The notes beneath the pieces were generated by a model. It was not told the origin of the DNA. It was given only the letters and a program-made list of their open reading frames with translations, and ran no database searches. Made by a program: the position numbers and the translations under genes. Source: Albugo candida (lineage: Eukaryota > Oomycota > Peronosporomycetes > Albuginales). Taken from it: DNA of 64,000 nt. Positions 34,600-48,100 of this stretch are shown piece by piece; position 1 is the stretch's first letter; each line of letters begins with the position of its first letter. Location of the stretch: assembly GCA_040437565.1 (NCBI GenBank), contig JBDOQK010000044.1, positions 186,001 to 250,000 on the forward strand, written 5' to 3'.

Positions 34600-37170
34600 A
34601 GTAGGTGAGGAGGCGGCACTTCTCATTGCTGAAGCTCAGCTTTTCTAAAAGCAAGGAGATTATAACAATGCAAATTGGCAATGCGCCTTTGGCGTCTGAC
34701 GCCATTCGCGCGAACCTGATAAATTAGGGGCTTGGTGGAACATGCTCGCTTATAGAAGCACCACCTCGGGAGAGAAAATCTTCAGAGCATAATTCTTCCA
34801 AAAGAAGACCCAAACCTTGCTTATCGCGAACAACCGAAGGGCATCAAAATTGTTCTGCAGGAACGAGGACTGTGGCGGGCAGGTTTCAGGCTGAGCTGCA
34901 ATAGCTCTGCCATCTTTTTCCTGATATTCGAAATATGTGATAAGTGTGACCAGTGTCTCATTTACCTGTATAGAGCCAAAACCTCCCCACACACAGCCTC
35001 TTCTCTGTAACCGAAGATACCCATGAACTGGATAGATGAGTCAACATATTCCTCATTTTGCATTCCATATCTTCAACGTCGAAATTATCATCGAATGTTC
35101 ACATCGAAGGTGATGGTTCCGAATCACGCAACAAGAGCTGAATTTTCGAGTGGTCTTTGCAAAACCCGCTTTTTTTTAATTGCGTTGTTGTGACACAATT
35201 CTGAGTTCGCAATTTTCACTTATTATCATTACAGAGCCGATGGATTTTGATCGCGGAAAAACTCTGGAATCAATGTCAATTTTTGTACGGGATCCATTAG
35301 GAGCGTTTCGTCTAGACGGTAACCTACTGTAAGCACATTCGGGGATCAAATGGACGGACCGTTTTTCGCAATTAAACAAATCCAGTTCGTGCTGCATCGA
35401 AGAAGGAAGCTATGGAATGTCCAAAGACTAACAGTCCAACTCAATCTGTACATCGCATTTGATTGAGATAAATATATATGCTCATCACTCACATAGTGAC
35501 ATTCATGGCAGGTTGCAGGATTTATTTACGAGAAAGAAGATACAGCGAATATAAACGACAGCGTCAATTCATACTTTTGTTTGAACAACACACACAACGA
35601 CATCAACGCGGCTGCGATCAGCACGAATGAATTCATGGTTACCAGCTCTTTTGTTTGTTTGAATGGCACTTGACTGAATATGGCTGGGTGACGTTGCATT
35701 GATAACCTTTGTCACACTAGCAGTACTCTTTCTTTTGCATCCGGGTTCCAGATTATGTGCAATTTTATGAAGAAGTGTCATAGTTCCATGGCGAGTTATT
35801 CGGTCGATCGCAAGATGAGAACGCTTTATCGAGAAGATGGAGGACTACCTTGAGTTACATTCACGTCACACTTGTCGTATGTTGTTTGGGATCTGACTGG
35901 GCTAGCAATATTGTGCGTATGACACTATGAGCGATGCATGAACATCATGTCCCTTAGGTAGGATTGCATACAAAATTCTTAAGTTAATTATTGATACCAT
36001 GAAGGCTAGCAGTTTGACGCAAATATTATGAAGTGGAACTGTCACGGCAAGGCAAAATGTGCTCCGGACATAAGCTACGACAGTGAAGCTGATTGCAGAC
36101 TTTATGCACTACTAGATGCTTTTTAAATGCGCTAGACACGAAAGCTCTATATTTGAGAAGTACATTCATTATATTAAAGACCGGAAGATCTAATCTGCTG
36201 CAAATTTATCGCAGAAAAGTAATGGTGCTAGCCGTTAGACTCACAACGCTAGTGGAGTCGTGGTTGGAATCGATTGTTAAACAAAATTGTATCTGTTTGT
36301 TAGCAATCATCATCTACATGTCCAGATACCTAGTTCCAGGATTATTGATGATTGGCTTATCAGATGTGTTGTTTTCTTTGGAATTGAAAGACGTCAGCAT
36401 CTCCTCGAGTAGTTTCTAAAATGTGTAGAATTTTTGTCGCACTATGTGGCATGTCTAGATTCGGTATTGCTGGCTTGAAATATGTCAACCGACGTTAGAA
36501 ATTATCATGCCTTATACTCTATGCTATACATTCTTACCTGGAATAAAAGTATCCTTGAGAACTTACACATCTCATGGCAAAGAAGGCATTATCGTACACA
36601 GCATAGATATATTTTATGCGTTTTTCCCACATTTCTAATGCCCCTATGAGGATTGAACGTGTTTACCATCGTCTAAAACGCTTGTGTACGTATTGAGAGA
36701 ATAGTACAATACGCGCAGTTCGAAATTGAGTACATATTCAGTGATGCAAGATGTTTCTCCAGTCAGTAAATTGGGCCATCCGAATAGCAATGCAAATCGC
36801 TCATAGAACAAGACTTCTATCTGTAATGTATAATGATCGGTATAGTAAGCTGCAATATGTTACATTATATCTAAAATCCCAATACATTGGCGGCATTAGC
36901 CGACATATGAACGAATGTGCAGCTTGGAAATGAAATTTCTTTGCTACGTTTTTTTGCAAAAACTCTTCACTAAATGCATATTATTCAACAAAAGCGCACA
37001 GAAACTTGGCTGAAAGGTATCGTTGCAATTATACGTATTGAACCAAGCAAGCTTATGGATACCTATTTACCTGCGATACAACCAAACGTTAGAAATGTTA
37101 GGAGCATTGTTTCCAAGGCACAAATGCTCGATCAGGCTAGAAATTTCGAGATACTCTTTTCAAGAAGGTG
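34600..37170. other. Gene-poor stretch
   Basis: About 2.6 kb with frames of at most 108 codons (36,093-36,419, plus, unassigned). No family, repeat or RNA gene was recognised. Confidence 0.45.
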
Positions 37171-37231
37171 AGCTCTCCAGCCGTTTCATTCATGCATCAT
37201 AAAAATAACATAATGTTCATGCTTATGTAAA

Positions 37232-37331
37232 NNNNNNNNNNNNNNNNNNNNNNNNNNNNNNNNNNNNNNNNNNNNNNNNNNNNNNNNNNNNNNNNNNNNN
37301 NNNNNNNNNNNNNNNNNNNNNNNNNNNNNNN
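37232..37331. other. Artificial gap (100 N) with identical 61-bp flanks
   Basis: 37,171-37,231 and 37,332-37,392 are identical. The true sequence has one copy and no gap. Confidence 0.95.
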
Positions 37332-37696
37332 AGCTCTCCAGCCGTTTCATTCATGCATCATAAAAATAACATAATGTTCATGCTTATGTAAACTTAAGAT
37401 TGCCAGGATACAAGGTGGGCAATTCAAAGCATGCACTATTTAAACATGCCACGATTTTTAGGCTAAAATTAGCATTATCAGAGGAAGTGTTGTGTGAATA
37501 TAGCATATGCCGCTTGAAAAGTGTATTTACTGCAAAATACAGAGAGCTGCTGTCACTGGATATATGTTCACATCGCTGAGCAGTAAATTATGGATTATTA
37601 CGGTAGATTCTGGCCTTTTTCAGACGTGATTGTTCAACCGCGGGGTCGAACGCAGCTAATTGTTTGAACTGGTTGAGTGCAGAATAACAAAATTAT

Positions 37697-37832
37697 GTAA
37701 AGATGGCATGAAAAAGTTAGAATTATCTTTTGTTGTGATCTGACACTCCGACAATCTAAAGAGAGTAAAGATGGCATGAAAAAGTGAAAATTATCTTTTG
37801 TTGTGATCTGACACTACGACAGTCTAAAGTAA
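37697..37832. repeat. Two-copy 68-bp tandem repeat
   Basis: The unit starting 'gtaaagatggcatgaaaaag' and ending near 'acantctaaag' occurs at 37,697-37,764 and 37,765-37,832 with only a few differences. It lies in non-coding DNA. Confidence 0.85.
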
Positions 37833-40800
37833 AGTAACGATTGCAAAAGATAATCGGTGGTCACGCACGAATTCGATGAGCACATTTTTTGAGTTTTATT
37901 GCCACTTTTGAAGCCTTCAGAAGCAAACTGCGTCTTAAATCTCAAAATTCAAATCAAGGATATAATGCTTCTAGATCAGCGACGTATGGAATAAAAAGCT
38001 GACTCTATGCCAGGCCGTAAAAAAACTTAACATTTTTTCACGTGAGGTCACGCAAGTCGAGCTCATGTCATACATATGCCTGACACTACTGAATTGTTTT
38101 CACTCAAAGCAGGAAAGCTGTCGTCTATTCCGCATTTTTTTACTAGTTATATTTGCAATATTTTCTCTATTCAAAATAAAATTAATTCTTGTGTGGTATT
38201 CGCTCATGAAATGTCGATCCTTTGTCACCGCAACCTGAATGAAATATTTGCTCCAAAAAATCCAAAAAAATAAGCTCTTTCGGTAGCCTCCTTGCTGAAC
38301 TAATGATCTAGATGTTTTCAATATACAATGAGATTCTTTTGGTCTGATTGTCCACTGTAAACAGTAATCGATTTGATAGCATGAAACCTTTTGTCTTCCA
38401 ACTCACTGTACGCCGCATATTCCAGCCATTTTAATTACACAGGCCATTACTTCTTAACTTTATGCAGTGTTTCTTTGCTTAAAATATAAGTTTCAATTAG
38501 TTTATCTCTAAGACGTCTAAATTCGCTGGATAAAATTACTTAAGTCTATTCTGTTCGGAATATTTTGCGCTCTTGATGTAGTATATACTTAGCTGAGGCA
38601 TTATCACTCTAAATTATTTCTCTAGATGGTCCCGATCATGGTTCTCGCTTCATGAAAGTGGGACCAGTAGAGTGCTCTAGTGTCCTTGCATTGAGCTTGC
38701 TTAGTACACATCCAGGAGCTCTTTTGGATGCCCGCAATGAGGAACGAGCGACATATTTTATCATTAGTCCTTGGCGATGTTTAGGAAACTGCCATGGTTC
38801 CGAACGCTTACCATTTCAACTTCTTAGCGCATTGATTTAGAAACTATACTTGATTAATGCATGTATTCGATAATTTGCTGGCACAAATGGCTGCGACGCA
38901 AGTGTATGTCGCAAAGTAGACATCGTATTTTGCTCCATGAAAGATTGTTAGAACAAACGAATCATACCTTTCGTGGAAAGGATTATTTAGCCGCGCTTAC
39001 GGTGAAAAAACAATTAATTTCGGTTTTAAACCAATTTTCTCTCCATTCCAGTACAGCATCACCTACCAAGTGAACACATTCAGTACTGGAGATCACATGA
39101 TGCATTTTGCGCTGATTTCGGTCCAAACTCATGATTCGATATGTTCACGATATCACCACGTCGGCATTCTTCTCTAATGCATTGTAATATAGCGTCCTCA
39201 TAGTGGAAGCAGACATGTTTTTTGTGGAACGGAAGTCAGTGGGATCTTACGGGCAGGATCGAACACAGCAGAAGCAATTCATGAAGATTTTGAATGCTCC
39301 GACACGGTTTTATACGTCTAAGCTTCATTTTGAGCAGAGGAAACGACCGACGAGTGCCTTTGATCATCTTCTATGTTTAAGAATAGCACTCGAGTCTGCA
39401 CGCAGTTTTAGGATGCGATTCGCTGAATTGTTTCGAATGAGATTTTCACGTAGCTTTTCTGGCGGAACAACATTCTGTTTTCACTGTGCTCTCGATATGT
39501 ATTTTGGGTTTTACAGCAGTGAAAGTGAATTCAGTCAGCCGTCAGATCGGTCTTCGTCGAAGTTTTTACGCCGCATATCCGGTTTAGTATGACATCCAAA
39601 TCTTGGAATAGCATCTTTTCTTTCCGACAGTATATCGAATTAACGATTTTAACGCTTTGCCCTAGATAAGCCATTGTCTATGTTGCTGTACATACCAAAG
39701 CGTGATGAAAGCGGGGTTTTGATATGTGCGACGAATTTTTCCAGCCTCTTCGAATGTGTTCGGAGACGTATACTACCAATTTATTCCGATGCAATTCCGA
39801 AATCCATTTCCATCTTACTACTTCGTGCAAGGTTGCTAAAAAAGTCACCAAAATATGTTTTTCGACTAAAGCGAGACAAGTTCAATTTAGAATGAGCTCT
39901 TTCCGTCGTGGACAATCTTTTCCGGCTCGACCAGGATGGTCATATATCGCCTTTTTTTACATAATTTTTCCAAACTCCGCGATTAATGGACAACTTTTGG
40001 ACGGTATTTTGCGGAAAATTTGATTTACATATGTTGCGATTCATTTTCTTTAAACGGATCGGGAGCGCAGATTTGTCGCCCATAGCACTTCGAAACCTAC
40101 TTTCCCTACCATCTCGGCGATATTTTGCACACTCGGCGTACATACCAATCTTTGCAACGGCAGTGCTATGATACTGAGCATTCGGAATAATTTGAAAAAA
40201 AGGATCAGTCATCACAACATACTGGTTCAGCATGGAGATATTCTTTGATCGGCCCCATGTGCTTCATCTTCGACGACGTTTGAAATTCTAACTCAGTAAT
40301 AAGTGGAGTTTTCACTCAGTACTAATTATTTTTAGTCCGCCAAACATCCGTCTGGTATTTTCGATACTAACCTTGCCTGTATGTTGATCATTTATTCTAG
40401 CTTAGGCATTAGAGATGTCATTTACGTCTAATTCTATTATTATAGGCAACTCCAACTTTGAGGGCGATGAGAACCAACTTAAAGAAAGATACTCAACATC
40501 GAATTATCTGAACGAAAGCAGGATTATATACGTAGATGATTAAAACCGAAGTGTTTCGAAATTATTAGATTACAAATAGAGGGAACGTTCGGACATTCTC
40601 TCGACGGAAAGTATTGGCAATGGTACCAGTAAAGACTTGCCAAGAAGATAATATAGTTATTACATCTTAGTTGTTTACGACATTGACGTGTACCTAACAC
40701 AGCGAAAAGTATTTCGATCTTAAAAGAGATTGGAATGAGAGATGATGGCATAGTTCAAGAATCATACAGAGCTAAATAGTCAGGATTTGAAGATGGTGAA

Positions 40801-41309
40801 CTAATCTACAAGCGTTCATGTAAAGATACGACTTTCTTGACACGAGAAAAGCGCAACTATTTTCGTGAAAAGGAGAAAATAAATGTCAGGAATAAAATTG
40901 TAATGTAACAAATGCACTTTTCTATGTACCAAGTTGACGTGATGGAAAGCGATGTTTTTGAATGCCGTTTCAGCTAGAATAATAAGTATCTACACATTGA
41001 TTATTCAGATACGTGCCAATCACATTTAGCTCCCAACATCGTTCTGTAAGAAACATGTGCAAAGATGACCGAATGGATAGAAGCATGCTCATATTAATAA
41101 AAGATTTGGAAACATTCTCAGCCCATTTACGTCTATAACCAAATCCAGTATTTCAATTTTCCTCATAGCATACACCTTCATGATGTTTTACGACAATAAG
41201 CCATGAGCACCAAATGGTGACCCTGTGATATTACAATATGATATCACATTATAGGGAGCCTCTATGGCCACAGACGCTAATACTACGGCCACAGACAATA
41301 CTACTTTTG
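37833..41309. other. Gene-poor stretch
   Basis: About 3.5 kb. The largest frame is 129 codons (39,203-39,592, plus), rich in Arg, Phe and Ser and unassigned; weaker frames surround it at 38,652-40,171. No splice chain or family was found. Confidence 0.4.
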
Positions 41310-41616
41310 CCAAGGATTTCATTACACTATTTATCTGGTTCTTCAACTACCTTCCTTATCCTATCATGAGCCGCTGACCGTGACTTCTCAATTTGCCGGC
41401 TACTACGCAACCCGCCAATTTGATACAAAACAACTCGAGAAACTACTTTCTTCAACTCTTTCCTCTCGAAAACAATGGTCCAAGTCGACATATCGACACA
41501 ACCAAGGGTGCTAGCGTCCACTTGTAGTGACGTGGCAATCCTCATGAGTCACCCTATTTGGGTGATTGCATGATTGTTGATGAGTCATCACCCCTGTGGG
41601 ATGACGTGGAAAGTAC
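41310..41616 (-). repeat. Dispersed repeat R1, copy at 41.5 kb
   Basis: Reverse-complement relative of 14,455-14,700 over its right part and of 23,215-23,300 over its left part, so it is the most complete copy. A minus-strand frame at 41,327-41,545 covers both parts ('VDMSTWTIVFERKELKKVVS' through 'RIRKVVEEPDK'), which suggests R1 is coding sequence of an unnamed element. A 100-N gap cuts its 5' side. Confidence 0.8.
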
Positions 41617-41716
41617 NNNNNNNNNNNNNNNNNNNNNNNNNNNNNNNNNNNNNNNNNNNNNNNNNNNNNNNNNNNNNNNNNNNNNNNNNNNNNNNNNNNN
41701 NNNNNNNNNNNNNNNN
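41617..41716. other. Assembly gap (100 N)
   Basis: Exactly 100 N between repeat R1 and a LINE fragment. No duplicated flanks seen. Confidence 0.95.
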
Positions 41717-41975
41717 GGATGGACTACCAGCTGCATTTTATCAGCTTGATCCGGAAACGTTTGGCGAGTGTCTGAAGATCGTGTTCGAATATCAGCTGGA
41801 AATTGGAGTAGGATTCTACCTCGAGCATTATGCAGACGGCGATCGCTTCACTGTACAAAATCGAGTTTTGATCTAATCCGAGTAAACTGAGACTATCAGT
41901 CTCCTTTTGGCTCATTGGATAGCTTGAAAAATTCGTTGTAGACCGATTAAATCGTATTTTGCCAAAATCCATGCA
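41717..41975 (+). mobile_element. LINE (L1-like) reverse-transcriptase fragment
   Basis: The plus strand begins 'DGLPAAFYQLDPETFGECL', the classic 'GPDGLPAxFY' entry to a non-LTR reverse transcriptase. It continues, after a stop and a frame change near 41,875, into sequence that reads like 'NPSxYRPxSLL...VVxDRLNRILPKS', the next conserved block. Nothing after the RNRILPK-like block is visible. It is a dead, 5'- and 3'-truncated copy. Confidence 0.65.
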
Positions 41976-43539
41976 TTAAGAACAAAAAAACACATTTTTT
42001 GAACATCTGATGCATCATTGTGCTCGCGATTTTGTAAATATAAAGACTTAGTCGCTCATATGGCTGAGAAAGGTATGCAACTTTCTAAAAGGTTAAATAA
42101 GCTAATATGACTGAGTTACAGGGCGTACACTCTCTGCGCTTTCGAAATAAGAAGTGTAAAAAAAGCCACTATCGACTGGGTCTACTTTTCTAGAAATAAG
42201 TAATGTTCCGTCGTTATCCAAGATTTCATAACACCGCGGCATGCAGCGAAGGTTGAGGCGACCTCTACATCCTACTATGTTTTGTTAGAATCTAGCAGGC
42301 TACCAGTAAGTCTCCACCTGGTACCATTTATTGTGACGACAGCTTTTTTACATTGGTACCTTCATCACAATATACTGGAAAGAGTTTTATGTGTGTCAGA
42401 GCTTACAATGCAGCAGTAACGCAGCTAATCATCTGAAGCGATTGGGATCTCCAACTTTCGACAAAATATCTCGTTAAGTTTGAATATTTCAATTCGTCGT
42501 AAGCGCTGCATGAAATGCTGACGCGCGGTCTTGACACGATGTCAGAATTAGGTGCAGACCGAGCGATCACAGCTACTAAAACGCTCAAGGAGGTTTCTAA
42601 ATACCCATACGACTGAAGCTGCAAACGGTTGTCCAGGTGATAGACCTGGCTATGTCTAATTCACTTTGGCGTACAGTATCCATGGATGCTATCTCTAAAA
42701 GATATACCTAACTCTGCTTATCTTCAATTTCCTATGGCTTGATTCCGTGAAGCGATAGCTGTCAATGATATAATGATTGATTAGAAGATTGTGCGACTAC
42801 CTTGTTATCTCCACTCAATCTGGTGAAGAAATCACGTTACATCATGAATATGTAATAATCAGATTTGAGCCATATTTTAGTTGTCATTGTGCCGACAATG
42901 AACTTTGACCGTAGCCAAAATGTATAGCTCTTGTAACCAAATGACGTTATCATAGCTCGATACAGATTGCCGATATGAACAAACATACATCAAACAAACA
43001 ACTTGAGCCTGCATCCCGTCGAATGCGACAATCCGAGATGCTAACAAACGTAAATGATCTTGCTTAACACCTTCGTTGCCACCATTAGATGCTACTGTTT
43101 GCCCTAATTAATGTTCCCTTACACTCTCTACGGCTTGAGATCGAGTACACTTTTACAAAATAGTGTGTTTAGTTGAGACCTTCCTAATGACAAAAGAACC
43201 TCGGCGAATGAGTAAGCTTTTTGCCGACATGCTAAAAAACTGTTCGCATGATGTAAGATGCTACTCATACTAGTCGCGATATATTAACCAGCTCATATGC
43301 AGATACAAACATACGGCTCTTGTGTAGCTCAAGTCGATGGATTGCTTAATCGGAACGCTTGTCAACAAGAATTTGCAAAAGTGAGATTGTGCTTCCAAAA
43401 GGCTACCAAAAATGTTAAGGCAGTATCTCGATGAACTGCGCAATCCAGCAGACCATATGGACCTCAGATGTATATGTATCTATACAAAATGATACACCTC
43501 AGGATGTCCTCATATCGCGAAATCCTACTTAGTTGCTCT
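41976..43539. other. Gene-poor stretch before the gene-dense part
   Basis: About 1.6 kb without any coding signal I recognise; frames are at most 73 codons. Confidence 0.4.
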
Positions 43540-43968
43540 TTATTGTTTACTTTGTTCGATAAAAAAGTATGAAAATGCTTTCTGGTTTACATAAGCAAAT
43601 TCGGATACTTTCAAATTCCGGTAATGGCGAAGAACGGTTCCATCAGATCGAATAGCGATGAGAAGCTTCAATAGAACATAATGTGTTGACAGACTAGTGC
43701 TTGACCACACAAATGACCCGATGCTGCATAGAGATTCAGGAATTAGTGGTCGGCAAACATCTGACATTATGTCCTTGGAAGCCACAACAAACCAGTACAA
43801 CCATTTGCATTCAACGCGCTCCAATGTAGACAAGTATGCAATCCCGATCCCAAACTTTGCATCGATGCAGCCGATAATTAAAAGTATATCTTGTTCACAT
43901 AATCCCCTCAGCGAGATACCGTTGCTTTTAATTCGTACCGGTTTTCTTCGGGTTCTGGCGCGTAAACA

Positions 43969-44888
43969 ATGAATTACGGCGAATATGATTCTCATGAGAA
44001 CAAATACAGTTACGGAGCGGGCGGCTTCATGGGCTCTAGTAATCAACCAAGTACGCAAAGCTTCGACAAAGGTGATGGAACGGAACGCAGTAACATCGGT
44101 GGCTCACGCGACTCACAAACACTCTTGCCAATAACGTTACGTCAATTACAAGCTCAAGATCAAGTAATGGATGACGTTTTCCGAGTTGACGGGCGAGAAA
44201 TCTCGATGGTGAAAGCAGTGGGAATTCTTCAGAATGTGATTCCTCACTCCACAAACGTTAATTTCCAATTGGACGATGGCTCCGGCATTATCGATGGACG
44301 GCTTTTTGTGGCGCAAGAGGACCTCGATCACGCAGACAACATCATGTCCCGCCTTCAGTAAGTTTTATCTCTTTTTTTTCGCTCCGTATCGCGTCCAACT
44401 GGCTATCACGCATTTGTAGTGATGGAATTTATGTCAGCGCTGTCGGTCAATTGCGTACTTTTCAAGGCAAAACAAGCTTCTCATGCTACAGCGTGGTCCC
44501 AATTGAAGATTTTAATGCAATGACTCATCACTTTTTGGAAGTTATGTACACGCACTGCTACAATACGAAAGGCAATTTACAGAAACCGAATCCTTCTCAG
44601 CATCAAGGCACTTCCACGGGAACACCTTGGGCACCATCGGGTTCAACGATCGATACAAATTCCGGTTTTGGTGCATTAGACTCGTCTGGTTTTTCGCCGG
44701 AACAGAAGATAGTAATAGACGTTTTGGGAGCGTGCACCAACGATGAAGGACTCTCTGTAGATCGAATATATGCTCAAGTACAACACCAAATGTCTGAAGC
44801 GGACCTGCAGAATGTGTTGGTGTATCTTACTAGCGAGGGTCATGTGTATTCGACCATTGATGAGAATCATTTTAAAAGGACAGCATAA
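43969..44888 (+). CDS. RPA2: Replication protein A 32 kDa subunit
   Basis: RPA2 is the middle subunit of the heterotrimer that binds single-stranded DNA in replication and repair. Two exons, 43,969-44,357 and 44,420-44,888, are joined by a 62-bp GTAAGT-TAG intron and give 285 residues, near the usual 270. The N-terminus is Gly/Ser-rich ('YGAGGFMGSS'), as in the phosphorylated tail of the family. The OB fold follows ('VDGREISMVKAVGILQNV', 'NFQLDDGSGIIDGRLF', then across the junction 'RLHDGIYVSAVGQLRTFQGK'). After a Gly/Pro/Ser linker the C-terminal winged helix ('SPEQKIVIDVLGACTNDEGL') ends the protein. It is convergent with the P4-ATPase 224 bp away. Confidence 0.95.
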
Positions 44889-45112
44889 TACATTGGAAAT
44901 TACAGCTGCATTTACTACAGTATGAAAGCCTACTCATTCATGACTGCATTTCATCAGACAGACTTTGAATGCATCCATTATAGCAGTAATTGGAGTTTTG
45001 TGCCAAGTGGAAGGATGCAGACTTGATGGCTGGGACTTTGTAAGGAGTGGTCCCATTGCCAATCTCTACTGGTGGTAAAGTACCCGGCTTCTATCGGGCT
45101 CACTGCTCATAG

Positions 45113-48100
45113 TTATTGACTGAACTTTCCCCTCGTGATAGAATTCCGAAATGCTGTCGGTACAGCATGAGCTTTATCCAAAGTACTTGACGCAATGTAC
45201 GACTCTGCTAACGTGGTTTCTTCATCGCAGCTGAATGCAAATCCCGTAGTCCGTCGTGAATTTGGAAGAGATGCTTTATTCAGCCTAAACGGAGCATCGG
45301 GATAATAACTTGCTCCATTGTCGTTGAACGATGCGTTATAGACACTCGCTGAATAACTCGTCGAGTAACTTGCAACACTTTGTTGCCTTGCTGCACTTAA
45401 ATCTGACGCATTTTGTTGTCCGAGGAGCTGAAAGCCTGTGGATGGTGTGCACAAAGAAGACTCTGCTCTCGGCTCCTTCAAAGAAACATCCCTCGTCGCA
45501 TCTTCATCGATACCTCCAATCAATGGCATCTTTTGTTCTCTTTGTGTTCGCTTTCTCATTTTTAGCTTTAGCAAACCGTCATAATAATCGGTCTCTTGAT
45601 CCTCATCGATCGTCGTGACGCCATCCATCCGCATCGCATTCTTTTCAGATTGCATTGAGACTGGGGCTCCAGAATTCACTTTTTCAGCTATTCGAAGCCG
45701 TCTGAGCTGGGATTGAGACAACTCTTCCTCTTCTAGACTCGGTTTCTCGATGTCCATAATCACAATATCATTCGACATCATCGACAGCGACAACGTTTGC
45801 GTTTCTAACTCGTGTACAGAGATACAACGACTTGATTTTCCAACTTGCTGTTGCAGTATTTGTACTGCTGTTGGGTTAAACATCCGCTCATACTGCTTCC
45901 ATGTGAAATGACGCAATAGCGCAATGCACGTGCCAACAAACAAAAGCATCATATAAACATTTGAGTTGGCTGTTGGCACAAAACTCCCAAATTCGTCGTA
46001 ATTGATATTCACTGATGCAAAGTTCTCCACAGTCGTCCCAATATGTGCGATACAAAACCAAGCGAAAATGCTGGCAAGCCAACACGTGATAGAAAGCCAA
46101 TTCCACGTCTCCGCAATAAGCCATATCTTGCAATTGACTACCAATACTGTGAGTGTGAACGCACACATTCCAAATTCCACACGAGACTCATCCGTGTACA
46201 CTGTGCGGTACCCGAGGATCGTGACAAGAAATATAACAATGGATTCGTACACCGCCGCACTGACCCATCGAAAAAACTGATACAAATTGAAATCCATCCT
46301 CTGAAGTCCGCGTTGATACAACACAGGATACTTGACACTATACGCAGCAGGGAAATCTTGATCGAGTACTCCGGTCACCAAAATGGGAAGTCCTGTGAAG
46401 AATATGTTGTATACCTGTACTGCGAATTCCCAGTAAAGCTTGGAGCCTGAGGCTCCAGAGAGAAACCCGTACAGATACTGAGCCATAACAAGCGTGATAT
46501 TCTTGTAAAACATGTACAGAACAAGCTTTGAGATCCGACGATAATTCCATCGACCGTGGACGAGGAGGAGACGTTCCAAGAATCGGAATTGAGCAATCGC
46601 ATAATCACTGGAATTGACAGCCTGCATACCTTCCTGGCCAGATATTCCGATACCGACGTGGGCGGCTTGAATCATCGCGACATCGTTTGCACCATCGCCA
46701 ATGGCCAAGGTACGTAAATGAGGGAGACTCAACCGGACAAGGCGAACCATCTCTGCTTTTTGAGCCGGTGACACGCGATTACATATGACAACACTGCAAT
46801 GACGTGCGAACTTCATGAGATAATCAGCCGTAGAAGGACGTAGAGCTAATTCCAACGCTTCTCCATCAATGATAAGTGCAATTTTAGCTGTTTCTTGCTG
46901 AAGTAATCGTTCCTCGTGCTCACTAGTCACATATATCAATTTTTTGCGGAGGACTTCTTCCGTGGGGTAAGAAGTACAATTGAACACACTTTGCGTCACG
47001 CTGTTATCCAAAAGAGAGCACGCGTACCCGATATTGATTGCTGTTTCTTCCTTGTCACCAGTGAGCATCCATACATTGATTCCTGCCGCCAGTAAGCGAG
47101 TCAAACAGCTTGAAACGCCATCTTGAAGTTTGTCTTCGATTGCTGTCGCTCCAAGAAGCTCTAAATCACACTCAATTTCTTCCATAAGATTGTCAATAGC
47201 ATTCGATTTTCCTTCTTTACGACGCTCCATCTCACTGATGTCACTAATTGCATCGTCGTATTGCCGCTTCCACTTTTTATAAGCAGCTTCGGCTAACGGC
47301 TTACAAGCAATGGCAAGTGTTCGAAGTCCTTCATCAGCATAGAGCTCCATATATTCTTTCGTCTTTTCTTGTACGTGCTTTGCTGCTGTGTCTACATCGG
47401 CTTTAAGCCTCGGATAAACCATCATATCTGCACCTTTCGTGTACAAAACAAGTTCTCCGTTAGGCTTACGGACAATCACTGACATACGTTTCCGTGTGCT
47501 ATTAAATTCCAATACTTCTAAAACCTGAAACACTTGTTCTTTTCCCAAAATATTGACGACAGCTCTTCCAACGCTCCGAGTTTGGAACTTGAAGCCCATG
47601 AATCCCGCTCCTGCAACCAGAGCTTGCTCGTCCGGTGACGAAGCAGACAACCGAATCTCGCCAGACTCTAATCGCTCGGGTATGACTGTGTGGCAAATGG
47701 CCAAGTGCTCAAAGAATTGAATCGCTTTTTCGTGTTGTACTTTGTTCTCTGGATCACAATTATTTTCCAATAATTTAAACAATTTTGGATCCACGAAATT
47801 AACATAAGGCGTTGTGCTCGGTGGTTCTTCAGTAACAAATTCGTCTTTTTCCGCTTGTCCTGATGCACGGGCTCGTGCACGAGCTGCTCTTCCAACTTCA
47901 GTTGTTCCCGAACCATATGAGACGCCGTTGATACAGACTTTGCGAAACTCCATAACATTTCTGGTCAGCGTTCCCGTTTTATCGGAGAATATGTAAGATA
48001 TTTGCCCAAGCTCTTCATTGAGTTCCATACTCCTTACAATCGCAGGTGTATCAGTCTCTTCGTGATACATTTCTAGATCCCAGCTGATAAATTGAGCCTG

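Noticed and set aside
43540-44058. A 172-codon minus-strand frame overlapping the start of RPA2.
   Set aside because: It overlaps confirmed coding sequence, shows no family and has no independent start outside the overlap.
45331-46450. Several 90-135 codon frames on the plus strand within the P4-ATPase.
   Set aside because: They are antisense shadows of a well-supported gene.
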